A stretch of 64,000 bases of DNA from Hydractinia symbiolongicarpus (Eukaryota > Cnidaria > Hydrozoa > Anthoathecata > Hydractiniidae), in NCBI RefSeq assembly GCF_029227915.1, contig NC_079876.1:36811828-36875827 (forward strand), written 5' to 3'. Shown here in pieces: positions 53,971-64,000 of this stretch. Numbering within the stretch: position 1 is the first letter of the stretch; each line of letters starts with the position of its first letter. The notes beneath the pieces were generated by a model that ran no database searches, was not told where the DNA came from, and worked only from the letters and a program-made list of their open reading frames with translations. The position numbers and the translations under genes are program-made.

Positions 53971-56900
53971 TTGACTATGGGACTTAATTGAACTGATTAT
54001 GGACTGTGACCTTAAAAATGTGAAAGTGAGACAATTGGACTCCAAGAAATAACATTCTTCTTAATTTGACATGATTGCCGAAACTCAGCGATTACACTGG
54101 GCGCTGTGGTGGCGCTTCAATTAAAAATTAAGATAAAAAAGTCAATTTTTACTGTGGGACCAATCCTAGCCGTTATCGCGCGCAGAAGAAATAGCGACAG
54201 TTTCAAAAACTACATTTCATTGACTTTTTAAGGGTGACAATCCGTTTGAGGTACAACCGTTGGGTCACATATTCGTACCAACATGTATTTAGCGATATTC
54301 TTAAGGTATTACTAGGTTGCATCGCTTTTAACAGTGAAACGATTGACTGTGGGGCTTAATTGAACTGATTATGGACTGTGACCTTAAAAATGTGAAAGTG
54401 GGACAATTGGACTCCAAGATATAACATTCTTCTTAATTTGACGTGATTGTCGGAACTCAGCGATTACACTGGGCGCTGTGGTAACGCTTCATTTAAAAAT
54501 ATAGATAAATAATTCATTTTTTCAGTGGGACCAATCCTAGCCATTATCGCGCGCTGAAGAAATAGCGACAGTTTCAAAAACTACATCTCATTGACTTTCT
54601 AACAGTATCAATCCGTTTGAGTTACAACGGTTGAGTCACATATTCGTACCAACATGTATTTCGTGATATTTTTCCGGTATTACTAGGTTGTATGGCTTAT
54701 AACAGTGAAACGATTGACTATGGGACTTAATTGAACTGATTATGGACTGTGACCTTAAAAATGTGAAAGTGAGACAATTGGACTCCAAGAAAGAACATTC
54801 TTCTTAATTTGACATGATTGCCGAAACTCAGCGATTACACTGGGCGCTGTGGTGGCGCTTCAATTAAAAATTAAGATAAAAAAGTCATTTTTTACTGTGG
54901 GACCAATCCTAGCCGTTATCGCGCGCAGAAGAAATAGCGACAGTTTCAAAAACTACATTTCATTGACTTTTTAACGGTGACAATCCGTTTGAGTTACAAC
55001 CGTTGGGTCACATATTCGTACCAACATGTATTTAGCGATATTCTTAAGGTATTACTAGGTTGCATCGCTTTTAACAGTGAAACGATTGACTGTGGGACTA
55101 AGTTGAACTGACTTTGGACTGTGACCTTATAAATGTTATAAGTGAGACAAGTGGACTACAATAAATAACATTCTTTTTAATTTGACATGATTGCCGGAAC
55201 TCAGCGATTACACTGGGCGCTGTGGTAGCGCTTCATTTAAGAATTTAGATAAATAAGTCATTCTTTACTGTGGGACCAATCCTAGCCGTTATTGCGCGCT
55301 GAAGAAATAGCGACAGTTTCAAAAACTACATTTCATTGACTTTTTAACGGTGACAATCCGTTTGAGTTACAACCGTTGGGTCACATATTCGTACCAACAT
55401 GTATTTAGCGATATTCTTAAGGTATTACTAGGTTGTATCGCTTTTAACAGTGAAACGATTGACTGTGGGACTTAATTGAACTGATTATGGACTGTGACCT
55501 TAAAAATGTGAAAGTGGGACAATTGGACTCCAAGATATAACATTCTTCTTAATTTGACGTGATTGTCGGAACTCAGCGATTACACTGGGCGCTGTGGTAA
55601 CGCTTCATTTAAAAATTTAGATAAATAATTCATTTTTTCAGTGGGACCAATCCTAGCCGTTATCGCGCGCTGAAGAAATAGCGACAGTTTCAAAAACTAC
55701 ATCTCATTGACTTTCTAAAGTTATCAATCCGTTTGAGTTACAACGGTTGAGTCACATATTCGTACCAACATATATTTAGCGATATTTTTCTCACATTACT
55801 AAGTTGTATGGCTTTTAAAATTGAAACAATTGACTGTGGGACTTAATTGAACTGATTATGGACTGTGACCTTATAAATGTGAAAGTGAGACAATTGGACT
55901 CCAAGAAAGAACATTCTTCTTAATTTGACATGATTGCTGAGACTGAGCGATTACACTGGGCGCTATGGTGGCGCTTCAATTAAAAATTTAGATAAAAAAG
56001 TCATTTTTTACTGTGGGACCAATCCTAGCCGTTATTGCGCCCAGAAAAAATAGCGACAGTTTCAAAAACTACATTTCATTGACTTTTTAACGGTGACAAT
56101 CCGGTTGAGTTACAACGGTTGTGTCAGATATTCGTACCAACAAGTATTTCGTGATATTTTTCCGGTATTACTAGGTTGTATGGCTTTTAACAGTGAAACG
56201 ATTGACTATGGGACTTAATTGAACTGATTATGGACTGTGACCTTAAAAATGTGAAAGTGAGACAATTGGACTCCAAGAAAGAACATTCTTCTTAATTTGA
56301 CATGATTGCCGAAACTCAGCGATTACACTGGGCGCTGTGGTGGCGCTTCAATTAAAAATTAAGATAAAAAAGTCATTTTTTACTGTGGGACCAATCCTAG
56401 CCGTTATCGCGCGCAGAAGAAATAGCGACAGTTTCAAAAACTACATTTCATTGACTTTTTAAGGGTGACAATCCGTTTGAGTTACAACCGTTGGGTCACA
56501 TATTCGTACCAACATGTATTTAGCGATATTCTTAAGGTATTACTAGGTTGCATCGTTTTTAACAGTGAAACGATTGACTGTGGGACTTAATTGAACTGAT
56601 TATGGACTGTGACCTTAAAAATGTGAAAGTGGGACAATTGGACTCCAAGATATAACATTCTTCTTAATTTGACGTGATTGTCGGAACTCAGCGATTACAC
56701 TGGGCGCTGTGGTAACGCTTCATTTAAAAATTTAGATAAATAATTCATTTTTTCAGTGGGACCAATCCTAGCCGTTATCGCGCGCTGAAGAAATAGCGAC
56801 AGTTTCAAAAACTACATCTCATTGACTTTCTAACGTTATCAATCCGTTTGAGTTACAACGGTTAAGTCACATATTCGTACCAACATGTATTTCGTCCTAT

Positions 56901-59300
56901 TTTTCCCGTATTACTAGGTTGTATGGTTTTTAACAGTGAATCGATTGACTGTGGGACTTAATTGAAGTGATTATGGACTGTGACCTTAAAAATGGTATAA
57001 GTGAGACAAGTGGACTCCAAGAAATAACATTCTTTTTAATTTGACATGATTGCCGGAACTCAGCGATTACACTGGGCGCTGTGGTAGCGCTTCATTTAAG
57101 AATTTAGATAAATAATTCATTTTTTCAGTGGGGCCAATCCTAGCCGTTATCGCGCGCTGAAGAAATAGCGACAGTTTCAAAAACTACATCTCATTGACTT
57201 TCTAACGTTATCAATCCGTTTGAGTTACAACGGTTAAGTCACATATTCGTACCAACATGTATTTCGTCCTATTTTTCCCGTATTACTAGGTTGTATGGTT
57301 TTTAACAGTGAATCGATTGACTGTGGGACTTAATTGAACTGATTATGGACTGTGATTTTAAAAATGGTATAAGTGAGACAAGTGGACTCCAAGAAATAAC
57401 ATTCTTTTTAATTTGACATGATTGCCGGAACTCAGCGATTACACTGTGCGCTGTGGTAGCGCTTCATTTAAGAATTTAGATAAATAACTCATTTTTTCTA
57501 TGGGACCAACCCTAGCCGTTTTCGCGCGCTGAAGAAATAGCGACAGTTTCATAAACTACATCCCATTGACTTTCTAACGGTATCAATCCGCTTCAGTTAC
57601 AACGGTTGCGTCACATATTCGTACGAACATATATTTAGCGGTATTTTTCTCACATTACTAAGTTGTATGGCTTTTAAAACTGAAACAATTGACTGTGGGA
57701 CTTAATTGAACTGATTATGGACTGTGACCTTATAAATGTTAAAGGGAGACAATTGGACTCCAAGAAAGAACATTCTTCTTAATTTGACATGATTGCTGAG
57801 ACTCAGCGATTACACCGGACGCTATGGTGGCGCTTCAATTAAAAATTAAGATAAAAAAGTCTTTTTTTACTGTGGGACCAATCCTAGCCGTTATCGCGCG
57901 CAGAAGAAATAGCGACAGTTTCAAAAACTACATTTCATTGACTTTTTAAGGGTGACAATCCGTTTGAGTTACAACCGTTGGGTCACATATTCGTACCAAC
58001 ATGTATTTAGCGATATTCTTAAGGTATTACTAGGTTGCATCGCTTTTAACAGTGAAACGATTGACTGTGGGACTTAATTGAACTGATTATGGACTGTGAC
58101 CTTATCAATGTGAAAGTGAGACAATTGGACTCCAAGAAAGAACATTCTTCTTAATTTGACATGATTGCTGAGACTCAGCGATTACACTGGGCGCTATGGT
58201 GGCGCTTCAATTAAAAATTAAGATAAAAAAGTCATTTTTTACTGTGGGACCAATCCTAGCCGTTATCGCGCGCAGAAGAAATAGCGACAGTTTCAAAAAC
58301 TACATTTCATTGACTTTTTAAGGGTGACAATCCGTTTGAGTTACAACCGTTGGGTCACATATTCGTACCAACATGTATTTAGCGATATTCTTAAGGTATT
58401 ACTAGGCTGCATCGCTTTTAACAGTGAAACGATTGACTGTGGGACTTAATTGAACTGATTATGGACTGTGACCTTAAAAATGTGAAAGTGGGAAAATTGG
58501 ACTCCAAGATATAACATTCTTCTTAATTTGACGTGATTGTCGGAACTCAGCGATTACACTGGGCGCTGTGGTAACGCTTCATTTAAAAATTTAGATAAAT
58601 AATTCATATTTTCAGTGGGACCAATCCTAGCCGTTATCGCGCGCTGAAGAAATAGTGACAGTTTCAAAAACTACATCTCATTGACTTTCTAACGTTATCA
58701 ATCCGTTTGAGTTACAACGGTTAAGTCACATATTCGTACCAACATGTATTTCGTCCTATTTTTCCCGTATTACTAGGTTGTATGGTTATTAACAGTGAAT
58801 CGATTGACTGTGGGACTTAATTGAACTGATTATGGACTGTGACCTTAAAAATGTTATAAGTGAGATAAGTGGACTCCAAGAAATAACATTCTTTTTAATT
58901 TGACATGATTGCCGGAACTCAGCGATTACACTGGGCGCTGTGGTAGCGCTTCATTTAAGAATTTAGATAAATAATTCATTTTTTCTATGGGACCAACCTT
59001 AGCCGTTATCGCGCGCTGAAGAAATAGCGACAGTTTCAAAAACTACATCCCATTGACTTTCTAACGGTATCAATCCGCTTCAGTTACAACGGTTGCGTCA
59101 CATATTCGTACCAACATATATTTAGCGATATTTTTCTCACATTACTAAGTTGTATGGCTTTTAAATGTGAAACAATTGACTGTGGGACTTAATTGAACTG
59201 ATTATGGACTGTGACCTTATAAATGTTAAAGGGAGACAATTGGACTCCAAGAAATAACATTCTTTTTTATTTGACATGATTGCAGAAACTCAGCGATTAC
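53970..59300. repeat. Monomers of the same subfamily mix as 17-23.5 kb
   Basis: The ttcttaaggtatt and gtggtggcgcttcaatt variants, which characterise 17-23.5 kb and are absent from 24-54 kb, return here at about 54295, 55045, 55420, 56525, 58015 and 58390. A one-monomer tandem doubling with the cggttaagtcac word lies at about 56750-57490. Confidence 0.65.
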
Positions 59301-62300
59301 ACTGGGCGGTGTGGTAGCGCTTCAATTAAAAATTAAGATAAAAAAGTCATTTTTTATTGTGGGACCAATCCTAGCCGTTATCGCGCGCAGAAGAAATAGC
59401 GACAGTTTCAAAAACTACATTTCATCGACTTTTTAACGGTGACGTTCCGTTTGAGTGACAACCGTTTGGTCACATATTTGTACCAACATGTATTTAGCGA
59501 TATTTTTCCGGTATTACTAGGTTGCATCGCTTTTAACAGTTAAACGATTGACTGTGGGACTTAATTGAACTGATTATGGACTGTGACCTTAAAAATGTGA
59601 AAGTGAGACAATTGGACTCCAAGATATAACATTCTTCTTAATTTGACGTGATTGTCGGAACTGAGCGATTACACTGGGCGCTGTGGTAACGCTTCATTTA
59701 AAAATTTAGATAAATAATTCATTTTTACTGTGGGACCCATCCTAGCCCTTATCGCGCGCTGAAGAAATAGCGACAGTTTCAAAAATTACATTTCATTGAC
59801 TTTCTAACGGTATCAATCCTCTTCAGTTACAACGGTTGCGTCACATATTCGTACCAACATGTATTTAGCGATATTTTTCTCATATTACTAGGTTGCATCG
59901 CTTTTAACAGTGAAACGATTGACTGTGGCACATAATTGAACCGTTTTTAGACTGTGTTCTTATAAATGCCATAAGTGAGACAAGTGGATTCCATGAAATA
60001 ACATTCTTTTTAATTTGACATGATTGTCGGAACTCAGCGATTACACTGGGCGCTGTGGTAGCGCTTCATTTAGAAATTTAGATAAATAATTCATTTTTTC
60101 TGTGGGACAAATCCTATCCGTTATCGTGCGCTGAAGAAATAGCGACAGTTTCAAAAACTACATCTCATTGACTTTCTAACGGTATCAATCCGCTTTAGTT
60201 ACAACGTTTGCGTCACATATTCGTACCAACATATATTTAGCGATATTCTTCTCATATTACTAAGTTGTATGGCTTTTAAAAGTGAAACAATTGACTGTGG
60301 GACTTAATTGTACTGATTGTGGACTGTGACCTTATAAATGTTAAAGGGAGACAATTGGACTCCAAGAAATAACATTCTTCTTTATTTGACATGATTGCCG
60401 AAACTCAGCGATTACACTGGGCGCTGTGGTAGCGCTTCAATTAAAAATTAAGATAAAAAAGTCATTTTTTACTGTGGGACCAATCCTAGCCGTTATCGCG
60501 CGCAGAAGAAATAGCGACCAAAAACTACATTTTATTGACTTTTTACTGGTGACAGTCCGTTTGAGTGACAACGGTTTGGTCACATATTCGTACCAACAAG
60601 TATTTAGCGATATTTTTCCGGTATTACTAGGTTGCATCGCTTTTAACAGTTAAACGATTGACTGTGGGAGTTAATTGAACTGATTATGGACTGTGACCTT
60701 AAAAATGTGAAAGTGAGACATTTGGACTCCAAGATATAACATTCTTCTTAATTTGACGTGATTATCGGAACTCAGCGATTACACTGGGCGCTGTGGTAAC
60801 GCTTCAGTTAAAAATTTAGATAAATAATTCATTTTTTCTGTGGGACCCATCCTAGCCGTTATCGCACGCTGAAGAAATAGCGACAGTTTCAAAAACTACA
60901 TCTCATTGACTTTCTAACGGTATCAATCCGTTTGAGTTACAACGGTTGAGTCACATATTCGTACCAACATGCATTTCGTCCTATTTTTCCCGTATTACTA
61001 GGTTGTATGGTTTTTAACAGTGAAACGATTGACTGTGGGACTTAATTGAACTGATTATAGACTGTGACCTTAAAAATGTTATAAGTGAGACAAGTGGACT
61101 CCAAGGGATAACATTCTTTTTAATTTGACATGATTGCCGGAACTCAGCGATTACACTGGGCGCCGTGGTAACGCTTCATTTAAAAATATAGGTAAATAAT
61201 TCATTCTTTACTGTGGGACCAATCCTAGCCCTTATCGCGCGCTGAAGAAATAGCGACAGTTTCAAAAATTACATTTCATTGACTTTCTAACGGTATCAGT
61301 CCTCTTCAGTTACAACGGTTGCCTCACATATTCGTACCAACATGTATTTAGCGATATTTTTCTCATATTACTAGGTTACATTGCTTTTAAGTGAAACGAT
61401 TGACTGTGGGACTAAATTGAACCGTTTTTAGACTGTGACCTTATAAATGGCATAAGTGAGACAAGTGGACTCCATGAAATAACATTCTTTTTAATTTGAC
61501 ATGATTGTCGGAACTCAGCGGTTACACTGGGCGCTGTGGTAGCGCTTCATTTAAAAATTTAGATAAATAATTCATTTTTTCTGTGGGACAAATCCTAGCC
61601 GTTATCGCGCGCTAAGGAAATAGCGACAGTTTCAAAAACTACATCTCATTGACTTTCTAACGGTATCAATCCGATTGAGTTACAACAGTTGAGTCACATA
61701 TTCGTACCAACATGTATTTCGTCCTATTTTTCCCGTATTACTAGGTTGTATGGTTTTTAACAGTGAAACGATTGACTGTGGGAATTAATTGAACTGATTA
61801 TGGACTGTGACCTTAAAAATGTTATAAGTGAGACAAGTGGACTACTAGAAATAACATTCTTTTTAATTTGACATGATTGCCGAAACTCAGCGATCACACT
61901 GGGCGCTGTGGTAACGCTTCATTTAAAAATTTAGGTAAATAAGTCATTCTTTACTGTGGGACCAATCCTAGCCGTTATCGCGCGCAGAAGAAGTAGCGAC
62001 CAAAAACTACATTTTATTGACTTTTTACCGGTGACAGTCCGTTTGAGTGACAACCGTTTGGTCACATATTCGTACCAACATGTATTTAGCGATATTTTTC
62101 CGGTATTACTAGGTTGCATCGCTTTTAACAGTTAAACGATTGACTGTGGGAGTTAATTGAACTGATTATTGACTGTGACCTTAAAAATGTGAAAGTGAGA
62201 CATTTGGACTCCAAGATATAACAATCTTCTTAATTTGACGTGATTGTCGGAACTCAGCAATTACACTGGGCGCTGTGGTAACGCTTCAGTTAAAAATTTA

Positions 62301-64000
62301 GATAAATAATTCATTTTTTCTGTGGGACCCATCCTAGCCGTTATCGCACGCTGAAGAAATAGCGACAGTTTCAAAAACTACATCTCATTGACTTTCTAAC
62401 GGTATCAATCCGTTTGAGTTACAACGGTTGAGTCACATATTCGTACCAACATGCATTTCGTCCTATTTTTCCCGTATTACTAGGTTGTATGGTTTTTAAC
62501 AGTGAAACGATTGACTGTGGGACTTAATTGAACTGATTATAGACTGTGACCTTAAAAATGTTATAAGTGAGACAAGTGGACTCCAAGGGATAACATTCTT
62601 TTTAATTTGACATGATTGCCGGAACTCAGCGATTACACTGGGCGCTGTGGTAACGCTTCATTTAAAAATATAGTTAAATAATTCATTTTTACTGTGGGAC
62701 AAATCCTAGCCGTTATCGCGCGCTGAAGAAATAGCGACAGTTTCAAAAACTACATCTCATTGACTTTCTAACGGTATCAATCCGCTTCAGATACAACGGT
62801 TGCGTCACATATTCGTACCAACATGTATTTAGCGATATTTTTCTCTTATTACTAGGTTGCATCGCTTTTAACAGTGAAACGATTGACTGTGGCACAAAAT
62901 TGAACTGATTTTGGGCTGTGACCTTATAAATGTGATAAGTGAGACAATTGGACTCCAAGAAATAACAGTCTTCTTAATTTGACATGATTGCCGGAACTCA
63001 GCGATTACACTGGGCGCTGTGGTAGCGCTTCATTTAAGAATTTAGATAAATAAGTCATTCTTTACAGTGGGACCAATCCTAGCCGTTATCACGCGCTGAA
63101 GGAATAGCGACAGTTTCAAAAATTACATCTCATTGACTTTCTAACGGTATCAATCCGATTGAGTTACAACGGTTGAGTCACATATTCGTACCAACATGTA
63201 TTTCGTCCTTTTTTTCCCGTATTACTAGGTTGTATGGTTTTTAACAGTGAAACGATTGACTGTGGGACTTAATTGAACTGATTATGGACTGTGCCCTTAA
63301 AAATGTTATAAGTGAGACAAGTGGACTACTAGAAATAAGATTCTTTTTAATTTGACATGATTGCCGGAACTCAGCGATTACATTGAGCGCTGTGGTAACG
63401 CTTCATTAAAAAATTTAGGTAAATAAGTCATTCTTTACTGTGGGACCAATCCTAGCCGTTATCGCGCGCAGAAGAAATAGCGACTGTTTCAAAAATTACA
63501 TTTCAATGACTTTCTAACGGTATCAATCCTCTTCAGTTACAACGGTTGCGTCACATATTCGTACCAACATGTATTTAGCGATATTTTTCTCATATTACTA
63601 GGTTACATTGCTTTTAACAGTGAAACGATTGACTGTGGGAATAAATTGAACCGATTTTAGACTGTGACCTTATAAATGGTATAAGTGAGACTAGTGGACT
63701 CCATGAAATAACTTTCTTTTTTAATTTGACATGATTTTCGGAACTCAGCGATTACACTGGGCGCTGTGGTAGCGCTTCATTTAAGAATTTAGATAAATAA
63801 TTCATTTTTTCTGTGGGACCAATCCTAGCCGTTATGGCGCGCTGAAGAAATAGCGACAGTTTCAAAAACTACATCTCATTGACTTTCTGACGGTATCAAT
63901 CCGCTTCAAATACAATGGTTGCGTCACATATTCGTACCAACATGTATTTAGCGATATTTTTCTCATATTACTAGGTTGCATCGCTTTTAACAGTGAAACG
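59000..64000. repeat. Second copy of the 23.2-27.1 kb block
   Basis: See the block at 23200. This copy additionally contains an internal repeat of offset 1482 bp (60480-61110 and 61970-62590), marked by a ~16-bp deletion that makes tagcgaccaaaaactac. It continues to the window end with the gcgactgtttcaaaaattac monomer that corresponds to about 26610. Confidence 0.65.

Larger units (their letters stand above)
8787..64000. repeat. Satellite array, right arm (~372-bp monomer, ~148 copies)
   Basis: It is the same monomer as the left arm, in the same orientation throughout, with no further non-satellite insertion seen up to the window end. Monomers vary at fixed positions. Examples are tagcgcttc versus taacgcttc after gggcgctgtgg; atttagataaataattcattttttc versus aagataaaaaagtcattttttac; and ttgcatcgc versus ttgtatggc. 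No gene is supported; occasional 60-90 codon frames are variants of the same monomer region. The local higher-order blocks are listed separately. Confidence 0.97.

Overview
The window is eukaryotic and most likely comes from an invertebrate animal. It has two components. About 58 kb is one tandem satellite array with a monomer of roughly 372 bp (about 8 monomers in 1-2923 and about 148 in 8787-64000). Sitting in the array is a single 5863-bp DNA transposon (2924-8786). There are no tRNA, rRNA, operon or bacterial-type genes. The transposon gene has spliceosomal-type introns. From memory its protein resembles uncharacterised multi-copy proteins of cnidarians and other aquatic invertebrates. That is the only hint of host, and it is weak.

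Transposon. It has imperfect 23-bp terminal inverted repeats (CTCATGT..GCTAAGGC.TGTCT) and an apparent 2-bp target duplication (TG). It carries a plus-strand gene spanning about 3656-8204. Three introns with GT..AG ends preserve frame. The protein shows, in order, a basic N-terminal half, an HTH-like segment (NWAEIGRKY...NGGQIAKEY), a candidate first catalytic Asp (WHDAS), a GDGPA block followed by CxxC, a SAP-like insert, an EPMHD block, and a Glu-rich block (EGEERFF) as the likely last catalytic residue. This is the layout of a DDE/D transposase, probably near the CACTA-Mirage-Chapaev type, but I cannot place the superfamily. The copy is damaged by one or two in-frame stops and about three frameshifts. 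A 128-bp (AT)n tract lies after the gene. A minus-strand open exon begins inside the right inverted repeat.

Satellite. Monomers differ by point changes and small indels and are organised into a patchwork of local higher-order repeats of 2 to 12 monomers. Clear examples have offsets of 2233, 1860, 1424, 2979/2606, 1864, 1116, 2607, 1120 (three copies), 4104/4477 and 1488 bp. The subfamily mix at 17-27 kb recurs at 54-64 kb, flanking a different mix at 30-51 kb. Short ORFs in the array are chance openings of particular monomer variants, not genes. Offsets come from matching diagnostic words by eye, and identity percentages were not computed.
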